Assembly (NCBI RefSeq): GCF_003012735.1
Contig: NZ_PXYI01000001.1
Location: 806,001-870,000 of the forward strand
DNA: 64,000 bases
Direction of reading: 5' to 3'
Source: Allosphingosinicella deserti
GTDB taxonomy: Bacteria; Pseudomonadota; Alphaproteobacteria; Sphingomonadales; Sphingomonadaceae
Shown here piece after piece: positions 16,314 through 24,350 of this stretch (position 1 is the first letter of the stretch; each line of letters begins with the position of its first letter). Made by a program: the position numbers and the translations under genes. Below the pieces are notes generated by a model that was not told the origin of the DNA, ran no database searches, and saw nothing but the letters and a program-made list of their open reading frames with translations.

Positions 16314-16712
16314 TCATTCGAGCGGCAGGAAGAGCAGTCCTGCCAGGCTGTTGAGTTCGCGAACGCCGTCCAGCTCGAGCTTGCGGATGGCGTTGTTCAT
16401 GTGCGTGCGGACCGTATTCTCGGTCATGTTGAGCAAGGTGCCGATATCGCCGTTGGCGCGTCCCCAGCCGAGGAAGCGCAGCACGGCCGCCTCGTTGCGG
16501 GTGAGCGTCTGCAGGCCGGCGATGTGGAGCAACGGCACCCGCCAGCCGGCGACCGTGAATTCGCCGATCAGGATCTCGCGGGTGTGGGCGTCCCGCCGCG
16601 CCTCGGCCTCGCGCAGCTGCTCGACCAGCCGCGCGAGCTCCTGGCTGTCGGGCCCGGCGTCGCGGCGGGTTTCTGCACGCGGCAGGCTCTGGGGGGCGTT
16701 GGCGCCGATCAT
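16314..16712 (-). CDS. LuxR-type regulator at the end of the sctU operon
   Basis: 132 residues. The C-terminal helix-turn-helix is clear (about 70-128): LTRNEAAVLRFLGWG, then IGTLLNMTENTVRTHMNNAIRKL. The N terminus contains a charged helix, probably a coiled coil (ELARLVEQLREAEARRDA), and no receiver or autoinducer domain. Its ATG overlaps the sctT stop (ATGA 16709-16712), so it is made with the export apparatus. It is the natural candidate to bind the 17-bp palindromic boxes found at all putative effector promoters; this link is inference. Confidence 0.8.
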   Translation of the reverse strand: MIGANAPQSLPRAETRRDAGPDSQELARLVEQLREAEARRDAHTREILIGEFTVAGWRVPLLHIAGLQTLTRNEAAVLRFLGWGRANGDIGTLLNMTENTVRTHMNNAIRKLELDGVRELNSLAGLLFLPLE

Positions 16713-17536
16713 CGCGGCTGGGCCGTGCGCTGGAGGACGCCGCCGGAAATCTCCTCCCGGGAGCCGAGATCGGCGATGATCGCCTCGGCGAGCAGCGGCA
16801 AAGTGAGGATGACGACGAAAATGGCTGCGGCCGCCTTGATCGGCATCGACATCGAGAAGACGTTGAACGACTGGGCGAAGCGGTTGAGGAACCCCATGCC
16901 GACGTCGATCACGTAGAGGACGGTGAGCACGGGCGCCGCGAACAGGAAGGCGAGCGCGAACAGCCGTCCGAACTCGCCTTCGAAGAACTGGATGGCGCGC
17001 ATGTCGATCGCCAGCCCGCCGGGCCCGAGCGGCCAGAGCAGGTAGCTGCCCATCACGGTGCCGACCAGCAGGGTCAGCCCGCCGGCGCTGACGAACACCA
17101 CTTCGGCGAAACGGCCGAGCAGGATGCCGGTCAGCGACGTCGTCGAGCCGCTCAGCGGATCGACGAGCTGGCCGATGGTCGCGCCGACCTTGGTGTCGAT
17201 GAGCTCGCCCGCGCCCGACATCGCCCACATGATCGTGCCGAAGAACAAGCCGATAATGCCTCCCGCTGCCGCTTCCTTGAACAGCATCGTCGCCCAGTCC
17301 ATCGCGGTCAGATTGGCCGGTGCGAAATCGGGCTGGCTGGAGAGCGCGACGAGGCCGAAGGTGACGATGATCGAATTGCGCACCGTCGCCGGCATCACCT
17401 CGCGCGAGAAAACCGGCACGAACACGAAGGCGAAGGCGAAGCGGGTCGCCGCGACTCCGACGGTGAGCAGCTGATCGAGCCACGGCATCGCCGCGAACAA
17501 GGGGATGCCGACGCCGGGCGGAACCGCCTCGATCAT
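16709..17536 (-). CDS. sctT: SctT (FliR-like) export apparatus protein
   Basis: 275 residues with about six transmembrane segments, the usual length for FliR/SctT. Conserved features include TRFAFAFVFVPVF near residue 30, MSGAGELIDTKVGATIGQLVDP and the end region with LPLLAEAII. It forms part of the SctR5S4T1 export gate in the inner membrane. The start ATG 17536 overlaps the sctS stop (17533). It is followed by the LuxR gene with an ATGA overlap. Confidence 0.9.
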   Translation of the reverse strand: MIEAVPPGVGIPLFAAMPWLDQLLTVGVAATRFAFAFVFVPVFSREVMPATVRNSIIVTFGLVALSSQPDFAPANLTAMDWATMLFKEAAAGGIIGLFFGTIMWAMSGAGELIDTKVGATIGQLVDPLSGSTTSLTGILLGRFAEVVFVSAGGLTLLVGTVMGSYLLWPLGPGGLAIDMRAIQFFEGEFGRLFALAFLFAAPVLTVLYVIDVGMGFLNRFAQSFNVFSMSMPIKAAAAIFVVILTLPLLAEAIIADLGSREEISGGVLQRTAQPR

Positions 17537-17799
17537 CGGCCGACCCCCGGAACGCCGGTGAAAATCGCGTCGGCGTAGGAATAGAGGGTTCCGGCCATCA
17601 GGCTGGCCGTGACGAAGATGCTGACCACGATCGCGAAGAATTTGAGCGTATATTGCAGCGTCTGCTCCTGCAGCTGGGTCGCGGCCTGAAGGATGGCGAC
17701 GAGCAGGCCTACCACCGACGCGGCGATGATCGGCGGCGCCGACAGCAGCAGCACCAGCCACAGCGCCTGCGTGGTCAGCGTGATGACGTCGTCGGTCAC
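17533..17799 (-). CDS. sctS: SctS (FliQ-like) export apparatus protein
   Basis: 88 residues, two transmembrane helices with the conserved QLQEQTLQYTLKF loop between them (FliQ has a T-Q-I-x-E-x-T-L-x-F-x-P-K pattern). GTG start at 17799. It lies 30 bases after the sctR stop and overlaps sctT by four bases. Part of the export gate. Confidence 0.92.
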   Translation of the reverse strand: MTDDVITLTTQALWLVLLLSAPPIIAASVVGLLVAILQAATQLQEQTLQYTLKFFAIVVSIFVTASLMAGTLYSYADAIFTGVPGVGR

Positions 17800-17829
17800 C
17801 GCGCCCCTGCTTCCATCGATCGCCGCGCC

Positions 17830-18525
17830 CTACGCATAAGACAGGACCAGGCCGTGGCTGAGCTTCACCCAGCCGTCGACCAGAACGAACAGCAGGATCT
17901 TGAACGGCAGCGAGATCGTGACCGGGGACAGCATCATCATGCCCATCGCCAGCAGGATGTTGGAAATGACGAGATCGATGACCAGGAAGGGCAGGAAGAT
18001 CAGGAAGCCGATCTGGAAGGCGAGCTTCAGCTCCTTGACCACGAAAGCGGGGATGACGACGACGAAGTCGCTTTCCTTCAATTGCCTGACGACTCCCGGA
18101 TCGCCCATGCGCTGCTGGGTGCGCAGGAAAAAGGCGCGCTCCCGTGGATCGCTGTGCTTCATCAGGAATTCGCGCAGGGGCTCCTTGGCGCGGTCGGCGG
18201 TCGCGAAGATGTCGCCGTTGCTTTCGATCGGATTCTCCGCCGCGACCGGATCCCCGGGCATCGTCGGCACCGCCTGGGAATCGATCGTCGCCGCAGCCTG
18301 CATCTTCTCGAGCGTCGGGTACATCACGAACACCGACAGGATCAGCGCGAGGCCGTTGAGGACGAGATTGGGAGGCACCTGCTGAAGGCCGAGCGCGTTG
18401 CGCACCAGGCTGAGCACGACGACGATCTTGGTGAAGCTGGTGACCATCACCGCGAAGAACGGCGCCAGCGAGATCAGGATGACCGTGACCAGCGCCGAGC
18501 CGGGGGTGAATTCGCCGAGATTCAC
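17830..18525 (-). CDS. sctR: SctR (FliP-like) export apparatus protein
   Basis: 231 residues. The family signature is plain: MVTSFTKIVVVLSLVRNALGLQQVPPN near residue 27, a periplasmic loop (about 75-155), then ELKLAFQIGFLIFLPFLVIDLV and MGMMMLSPVTISLPFKILLFV. There is no cleaved signal peptide, unlike flagellar FliP, which favours an injectisome type. GTG start overlaps the sctQ stop (GTGA). Confidence 0.95.
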   Translation of the reverse strand: MNLGEFTPGSALVTVILISLAPFFAVMVTSFTKIVVVLSLVRNALGLQQVPPNLVLNGLALILSVFVMYPTLEKMQAAATIDSQAVPTMPGDPVAAENPIESNGDIFATADRAKEPLREFLMKHSDPRERAFFLRTQQRMGDPGVVRQLKESDFVVVIPAFVVKELKLAFQIGFLIFLPFLVIDLVISNILLAMGMMMLSPVTISLPFKILLFVLVDGWVKLSHGLVLSYA

Positions 18526-19478
18526 GCGGCGGCCTCCGGATCGGCTGGAACCGTATCGCCATCGCCGGCGGGCGGCGGCGCCCGGTCGTCGATGCCGACC
18601 CGTTCCTCGATCAGCACCGCGAAGCGGTCGCCCATCTGGACCAGCTCGCCGCGGGCGAGGGCCCGTCCGGCGACCAGCAATTCGACCGGCATGCCGTCGG
18701 TCAGCGGGCCGAGCGGCAGGGCGGTTCCCGGACGGAGGCCGGCAAGGCTGGCGGCGCTGGTCATCCGATCGGGGAGGCGCAGGGTGAGGGGCACGGCGAA
18801 GTCGCGGGACGTCGCCGCGCCCGATCCGTCAGCAGCCATCGTGGTTCCTTGTGGTTGCAGGGTGAAACCTCCCGAGGTGAAATCGAGCAGTCCGGCGAAA
18901 CGTCCGACCGGGCCGGCTTCGAGCGCCGCGACTGCGCGGGCGCCGAGCAGGACGAGGTCGCCGGGTTCGAGCGCGCCGGCTTCCGCCATCGGCAGGCGAG
19001 GGCCGTCGACGAGGACGTGCAGCAGGACGGGCAGCGACGCCGGCGCCGGCTCGAGCGCACTGGCCTCCTCATGCCAGCGTGGGCCCTGGGGATGATCGAT
19101 GGGGACCGCGATCTCCATCGTCGTGCAGTCGCCCCGGATTTCGAGCACGACGCAGCGCTCCGGTGCGCCGCCGTCGATGTCGGCCGGCTCCAGCGAGAGG
19201 CCAAGGATCTGCTCGAGTCGCACGAGCAACGGATCGGCGTCGTCGAGGATATTCATCGCGTCGCCAATGCGGGCCGGATCGAGCACCAGGCCGCCGCTGA
19301 GCCGGAATCGCACATGATCGCTGCAACCGAACCAGGCGCCGGGCGCGGCGGCACGGACGATCATCGTGTCGAGCCCCTGCGCTTCCAGCAGGGCGACCAC
19401 GGCATCGCCGAGCGCCGAGGCCGCCGGATCCAGACGGGGGAGGGCGCCGAGCGCATCGACCCGGAGCATCGTCGCCAT
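18522..19478 (-). CDS. sctQ: SctQ (FliM/FliN-like) cytoplasmic ring protein
   Basis: 318 residues from ATG 19478. Two SpoA-type beta domains are visible: one around 145-205 (VLLHVLVDG..LEPGDLVLL) and one at about 215-290 (FAVPLTLRLPDR..LRPGTALPLG, with VELLVAGRALARGELVQMGDRFAVLI), the surface-presentation-of-antigens signature. It builds the cytoplasmic sorting platform with SctK, SctL and SctN. Its ATG overlaps the stop of the FliO-like gene (19478-19480). A Pro/Asp-rich tail follows the last SpoA. Confidence 0.88.
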   Translation of the reverse strand: MATMLRVDALGALPRLDPAASALGDAVVALLEAQGLDTMIVRAAAPGAWFGCSDHVRFRLSGGLVLDPARIGDAMNILDDADPLLVRLEQILGLSLEPADIDGGAPERCVVLEIRGDCTTMEIAVPIDHPQGPRWHEEASALEPAPASLPVLLHVLVDGPRLPMAEAGALEPGDLVLLGARAVAALEAGPVGRFAGLLDFTSGGFTLQPQGTTMAADGSGAATSRDFAVPLTLRLPDRMTSAASLAGLRPGTALPLGPLTDGMPVELLVAGRALARGELVQMGDRFAVLIEERVGIDDRAPPPAGDGDTVPADPEAAA

Positions 19479-19795
19479 CACAGGCTCCTCAAGGTGGCCT
19501 CGGCGGGGAGCGGCGTGCCGCCGGGCCACCGCGCCAGCAGGGTAATGGAGCCGGCGGTGACCCCGACCAGCATCGTCTCGCCGCGCGCCTCGATCAGCAC
19601 CACCCGCTCGCGCTGGCCGAGCGGCATCGAACGCAGGAAGCGGATCGGCTGGGCATCCTCGCCACCGGCGCCCGCCGCCAACTGCCGATCCTGGACCTTC
19701 TTGAGCAGCCAGATCACGCCCCACGCCATGCCGAGCACGAGCGCAAGCGCGATCACGATCGCAATGATGGACGAAAGTACCGCTCCGATTCCCAT
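19478..19795 (-). CDS. FliO-like membrane protein in an injectisome operon
   Basis: 105 residues from ATG 19795. One N-terminal transmembrane helix (IIAIVIALALVLGMAWGVIWL) is followed by the cytoplasmic FliO pattern: QPIRFLRSMPLGQRERVVLIEARGE (spread over residues 49-73), VGVTAGSITLL. FliO normally helps FliP assembly in flagella and is absent from standard injectisomes. Here it sits between sctU and sctQ with overlapping ends, while no flagellar gene is seen in the window. Confidence 0.8.
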   Translation of the reverse strand: MGIGAVLSSIIAIVIALALVLGMAWGVIWLLKKVQDRQLAAGAGGEDAQPIRFLRSMPLGQRERVVLIEARGETMLVGVTAGSITLLARWPGGTPLPAEATLRSL

Positions 19796-19817
19796 GTCGT
19801 TTCCAGATCTCCTGATG

Positions 19818-20972
19818 TCAGTTGAGCGCGGGCGCGCGCAGCGCCGGGCCGTCCATGTCGTGCCACATCGGCGCCTCGCCGCTGCGCGCCTTGGCCGCCC
19901 AGAGGATGACGGCAGCGATCGCGTCGAACAGATCCTCGGGAACGATCTCGCCGATCTCGCCGCGCGCCCACAGGGTGCGGGCGGTCTGGATGTTGCGGAT
20001 GATCGGCACGCCGGCGCGCTCCGCTTCCTCGCGCATGGCGGCGGCGACATCGCCCATGCCCTTGGCGGCGATCACCGGCACCGGGCAGGTCTCCTGATCG
20101 TAATCGAGCGCGATCGCGATATGGGTCGGATTGACGAGCAAGGCCGCCGAACCCCGGGTTGCGCCCATCGTGTTCTGGTTCGCCCATTCCTGGTGCATCT
20201 CGCGCCGCATCGATTTGACCTGGGGATCGCCTTCGTCCTCCTTGTGCTCCTGCTTGATGTCACGGCGGCTCATCTTCATCTTCTTGATGAAGCTGTGCTT
20301 GGCGTAGATCCGATCGGCGACGGCGACGAACAGGAATACTGCAACGACCATCGCCAGCATCTGGACGGTCAGCGAATAGGTCTGGCTGAGCACCGCCATT
20401 GCGGCGACCTGCCCGCTATTGTCGATCGGCGAGCTTCCGGCGAGTCGCACCAGCTGGCCGGCGCCCTCGAGTGCGCTGCGGAAGGTAAGATAGATGATCG
20501 CGCAGATCAGGCCGGCCTTGATCAGCGTCTTGACCAGTTCGAACAGCCCGTCCTTGCCGAACATGCGCTTGAGACCTTCGACCGGATTCATCTTCTCAAG
20601 GCCGAACTTCATCTTCTCGACGGTGACCATCGGGCCGACCTGGAGGAATTCGGTCAGGGTCGCGAGCACAGCGACCGGCACCAGGGTCGCCAAGGTGATG
20701 CGAAGAAGAGTCGTCGCGGCACTCCACCCGATCGTGGTCGCCGCCGTGTCGAACGGCAGGGAAGTGGCGCCGCTAATGGTTTCGGACGCCAGAGTAGCGA
20801 GCTGGCTTGCGGCATAGCCGGACACGGCAAGAAACAGGATCATCCAGGCCAGCGTCAGCAGCCCGGTGCCCAAGTCCTTCGATTTTGCGACATCGCCCTT
20901 CTTGCGTGCGTCCCGAAGCTTCTTTGGTGTCGGTAGCTCGTTCTTGTCGGCACTGTCATTGCCTTGGGCCAC
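19818..20972 (-). CDS. sctU: SctU (FlhB-like) export switch protein
   Basis: 384 residues, four transmembrane segments (about 38-225) and a cytoplasmic autocleavage domain. The NPTH motif is at residues 281-284, where self-cleavage between Asn and Pro sets substrate choice. The start has KNELPTPKKLRDARKKGDVAKSKD, universal in FlhB/SctU. GTG start at 20972 with AGGGGAG upstream. First gene of the left T3SS operon; divergent from the lytic transglycosylase/sctV operon. Confidence 0.95.
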   Translation of the reverse strand: MAQGNDSADKNELPTPKKLRDARKKGDVAKSKDLGTGLLTLAWMILFLAVSGYAASQLATLASETISGATSLPFDTAATTIGWSAATTLLRITLATLVPVAVLATLTEFLQVGPMVTVEKMKFGLEKMNPVEGLKRMFGKDGLFELVKTLIKAGLICAIIYLTFRSALEGAGQLVRLAGSSPIDNSGQVAAMAVLSQTYSLTVQMLAMVVAVFLFVAVADRIYAKHSFIKKMKMSRRDIKQEHKEDEGDPQVKSMRREMHQEWANQNTMGATRGSAALLVNPTHIAIALDYDQETCPVPVIAAKGMGDVAAAMREEAERAGVPIIRNIQTARTLWARGEIGEIVPEDLFDAIAAVILWAAKARSGEAPMWHDMDGPALRAPALN

Positions 20973-21477
20973 TCTTGCGTATCTCCCCTGCGCGAGATCG
21001 TCGCATGCGCAAGAAAAACGCAGAACGATGGTCTCGCCAGCCCGAGCAGGTCATACGGTCAACTGTCCGTGGGGCGGGACGGCCGACCCCCTCTTGATCC
21101 CGCAAATCCTCCCATCCGGTCAATCACCGATTTTGCACACGGAGCATTCGGGATCACCCTTAAGTGCCTCGATTGTCTCTGAAAGCCTTGATTCGAACCA
21201 CGATGAGACGTGGCCGGCGCGCGGCGAGGCGTATCAACACCGATGTAAGTGCAGCCGTAACGAAAGAAAGTTCCACCGCAGCAAACGGTTCATCGTAGGC
21301 AAAGCACGATTGGCCGTGTGCAACATGCCGGAAATAAATATGGCTAATGACTTGAAAACGCAACAAAAGGCCGACAAGCTTAAGGAGTTCCCGGACGAGC
21401 AGGTCGGGAACAGTGGGGCATCGTGAAGACGCAACTGTTGGCCGCAAAAGAGCCGATAGTCTGGGGAGCGATGCGAA
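20973..21477. other. Divergent T3SS promoter region
   Basis: 505 bases between sctU and the transglycosylase gene. It is less GC-rich near 21240-21400. No copy of the 17-bp T3SS box is found here, so the structural operons seem to be driven differently from the effectors. A short frame at 21325-21426 (33 hydrophilic residues) has no ribosome binding site and is not called. Confidence 0.6.
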
Positions 21478-22386
21478 ATGACGAAGTTGTTCCATAAGGC
21501 ATTGGGCGCCGGGCTCGTGACCGTGGCCGCCCTGGCGCAGCCTGCCGAAGCGAAGGATCGGCCCAAGCCGCCGCCACCCTGTCCACTCACTGCGCCGCTG
21601 CGGGTCGCAGACGAAGCGTCGCTCGCGGGCATTCAGTCGCTTGCCGACTGTTCAAACATCATCATCGCGCCGGCGACGGCGGCGGAGGTGCCGCCGGCGC
21701 CCGAGATCCGGATCGCGCCACCGGCCGAGTCCCGGGGCCGCAGCGGCGCGTCCGTGTTCCTGACCTCTTCCGGTTCGTTGAGGGACGAGAGCAAGATCGC
21801 GGCGTCGCGGAAATTCGCGGAGAAGATACCGGCCAGCGGGCCGATGCGGATCGCGGCGATCGCACCGGTCGCCGAAGAGCCGCCGGCGCCGGCGGAGGAG
21901 GCAGCCGCGATCGCTGGAACGCTGCCGGCCATCGAGGCCGAAAGCATCCTCGCGATGCGGCCGATGTCCTACACGACTCAATATGACGCGATGATCAGCC
22001 GAGTCGCGGCGCGCCACCGCATCGATCCGTTGCTGCTCCACGCGGTGATCGACCAGGAATCGCGCTACCAGCGCACGGCCACCAGCCATGCGGGCGCGCG
22101 CGGTCTGATGCAGCTGATGCCCGGCACAGCCAGCATGCTCAACGTGCGCGGCGCGGCGATCGTCGACGCCGAGGCCAATGTCGACGGCGGCGCGCGGCTG
22201 CTGCGCCAACTCCACGGCCGCTTCAACGATTTCACCCTGACGCTTGCCGCCTACAATGCCGGCGAGGGCGCGGTGCGCAAATATGGCAACAAGGTGCCGC
22301 CCTACCGCGAGACTCAGGATTATGTCCGGCAGGTGATGGCCCGGTACAACAAACTTGTCGCGGAACAGGCGGTCGGGACACGCTGA
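21478..22386 (+). CDS. T3SS-associated lytic transglycosylase (SLT family)
   Basis: 302 residues with a signal peptide (cleavage near QPAEAK). The catalytic SLT domain is at about 165-290: HAVIDQESRYQ carries the catalytic glutamate, followed by HAGARGLMQLMPGTA and TLAAYNAGEGAV, all family signatures. The part between 40 and 160 is a Pro/Ala-rich linker. As with IpgF and HpaH-type proteins it would open peptidoglycan for the secretion channel. It heads the right operon, two bases before sctV. GGGGAG at 21463 supports the start. Confidence 0.9.
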   Translation: MTKLFHKALGAGLVTVAALAQPAEAKDRPKPPPPCPLTAPLRVADEASLAGIQSLADCSNIIIAPATAAEVPPAPEIRIAPPAESRGRSGASVFLTSSGSLRDESKIAASRKFAEKIPASGPMRIAAIAPVAEEPPAPAEEAAAIAGTLPAIEAESILAMRPMSYTTQYDAMISRVAARHRIDPLLLHAVIDQESRYQRTATSHAGARGLMQLMPGTASMLNVRGAAIVDAEANVDGGARLLRQLHGRFNDFTLTLAAYNAGEGAVRKYGNKVPPYRETQDYVRQVMARYNKLVAEQAVGTR

Positions 22387-22388
22387 TC

Positions 22389-24350
22389 ATGGCCCGCGCA
22401 TTGTCGTTCCGCCGCATCCGGGCGCTCCCGATCCGGGCCGCCGACATGCTGCTCGTCGGCGTGCTGATCGCCGTCGTGATGCTGATGATCGTGCCGATCC
22501 CGCCGCTGGCGATGGACGCGCTGATCGCGATCAACATGACGATCGGCATTCTGCTGCTGCTCAGCAGCCTGTACGTCACAAAGCCGCTCGATTTCTCGAC
22601 CTTCCCGACCGTGCTGCTGCTCTCCACCCTGTTCCGGCTGGCGATCAGCATCTCCACGACCCGGATGATCCTCACCCACATGGATGCCGGCGACATCGTC
22701 CAGCAATTCGGCGAGATGGTCGCGGGCGGCAATCTGGTCGTCGGCCTGGTGGTGTTCCTGATCATCACCATCGTCCAGTTCATCGTCATCTCGAAGGGGG
22801 CCGAGCGAGTCGCCGAAGTCGCCGCCCGCTTCAGCCTGGACGCGATGCCCGGCAAGCAGCTGTCGATCGACAGCGACCTGCGCTCCGGCATCCTCTCCAA
22901 GGACGAAGCGCGCGAGAAGCGCCGCACGCTGGAGCTCGAAAGCAAGCTGCACGGAAGCCTCGACGGCGCGATGAAGTTCGTGAAGGGCGATGCGATCGCC
23001 TCGATCGTGATCGTGCTGGTCAACCTGATCGGCGGCCTCGCGGTCGGCACCCTCTATCACGACATGTCGGCGGGCGAAGCGGCGACCACCTTTTCGATCC
23101 TGACGATCGGCGACGGCCTGGTCGCCCAGGTCCCCGCCCTCTTCTCGGCCATGGCCGCAGGCCTGCTCGTCACCCGCACCACCGACGAGGACCGGGATCG
23201 CGATCTCGGCCCGGCCATCGCCCGCCAGATATCCGGCAAGCCGCACGTCCTGCTGATCGCCGGCGGCCTCGCCGTGCTGCTCGGCCTCATCCCCGGCTTC
23301 CCGACCCTGATCTTCTTCGCGCTGGCCATCGCCCTGCTGGTCGGCGGTTCGCTCAGCCACCCCACTTCGGGCGCGTGGATCCGCGGCAAGCTCGGCATCG
23401 AAGCGCCGAACGATGCCGCCGTTGTCGGCGAGGCACTGATCGAAGCGCGGGCGCTGCCCACGCTCGACGCCTTGCGGCTGACCGTCGGCTTCGCCGCCGA
23501 CGGTGCCGAGTTCCAGGCACTGGCCGAGCGGGTGCGCAGCGGCGTCGCCCTTCTGCAGGAGCGCAGCGGCGTCGCCATCCCCGATCTGCGGATCGTGTCC
23601 GACACCCAGCTCGGCGAAGGCCGATGGATGCTGGCCGCCCACGATGCGCCGCTCGGTGCCGGCGCTGCCGAAGGCGTCGATCCGGTCGGCACAATGGGCA
23701 CCTATGTGGAGCATTTGCTGGCGCGCAACCTGGTCCTGTTCCTGGGCCTGCAGGAGGTCACGGACCAGCTCAACCGGCTCGGCGACAGCCATCCCGAAGT
23801 GGTCAAGGAAGCGGTCCGCGCCGTGCCCACCGGCCGGATCGGCGAAGTGCTGCGGCTGCTCGCCGAGGAGCGGGTGCCGCTGCGCAACTTCCGCGACGCG
23901 ATCGAGGCCATCGGCGAAGTCGGCCAGTATGAGCGCGAAGCCGTCGCGATGGCGGAACGCGTCCGAGTTGCGATGCGCCGTCACCTGATCGCGCCGCTCT
24001 GCGAGGATGGCCGGCTGCGGGTGCTGATCGTCGGCACCGCACTCGAGGACATCATCCGGCAGACGCTGACGCCGGTCGACGGCCATATGCGGCTGGCGAT
24101 CAACCCGCACCAGATGCGCGCGCTCAACACGTTGCTCGCCGAGCAGATCGCCGCCTCCGGCGCCCGCGCGATCCTCACCGCACAGGATCTTCGCCGGCCG
24201 CTGCGGCTGCTGATCGCGGGCGATCTCTTCGAGGTGCCCGTCATTTCGTTCAACGAGCTCAACCCCGCGGTGCCGCTGGACATCGTCGGCGAGCTCAATT
24301 CCGCCCCAGAGAGCCTGGCCAGCCAGGCGCAAGACGAGTTTGCTCTATGA
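22389..24350 (+). CDS. sctV: SctV (FlhA-like) export gate protein
   Basis: 653 residues. About eight transmembrane helices fill the first 320 residues, with the FHIPEP-type region FSTFPTVLLLSTLFRLAISISTTR at about 69-92. The cytoplasmic domain (340-653) forms the nonameric ring that receives substrates. The C terminus overlaps the sctC start (ATGA 24347-24350). It is shorter than average SctV (about 680-700), mainly in the cytoplasmic part, but appears complete. Confidence 0.95.
   Translation: MARALSFRRIRALPIRAADMLLVGVLIAVVMLMIVPIPPLAMDALIAINMTIGILLLLSSLYVTKPLDFSTFPTVLLLSTLFRLAISISTTRMILTHMDAGDIVQQFGEMVAGGNLVVGLVVFLIITIVQFIVISKGAERVAEVAARFSLDAMPGKQLSIDSDLRSGILSKDEAREKRRTLELESKLHGSLDGAMKFVKGDAIASIVIVLVNLIGGLAVGTLYHDMSAGEAATTFSILTIGDGLVAQVPALFSAMAAGLLVTRTTDEDRDRDLGPAIARQISGKPHVLLIAGGLAVLLGLIPGFPTLIFFALAIALLVGGSLSHPTSGAWIRGKLGIEAPNDAAVVGEALIEARALPTLDALRLTVGFAADGAEFQALAERVRSGVALLQERSGVAIPDLRIVSDTQLGEGRWMLAAHDAPLGAGAAEGVDPVGTMGTYVEHLLARNLVLFLGLQEVTDQLNRLGDSHPEVVKEAVRAVPTGRIGEVLRLLAEERVPLRNFRDAIEAIGEVGQYEREAVAMAERVRVAMRRHLIAPLCEDGRLRVLIVGTALEDIIRQTLTPVDGHMRLAINPHQMRALNTLLAEQIAASGARAILTAQDLRRPLRLLIAGDLFEVPVISFNELNPAVPLDIVGELNSAPESLASQAQDEFAL

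Noticed and set aside
21325-21426. 33-codon hydrophilic frame in the divergent T3SS promoter region
   Set aside because: No ribosome binding site and no conservation can be judged.
22320-24332. 670-codon minus-strand open frame opposite sctV
   Set aside because: Repetitive acidic/arginine composition with no motif; the plus strand encodes an intact SctV.
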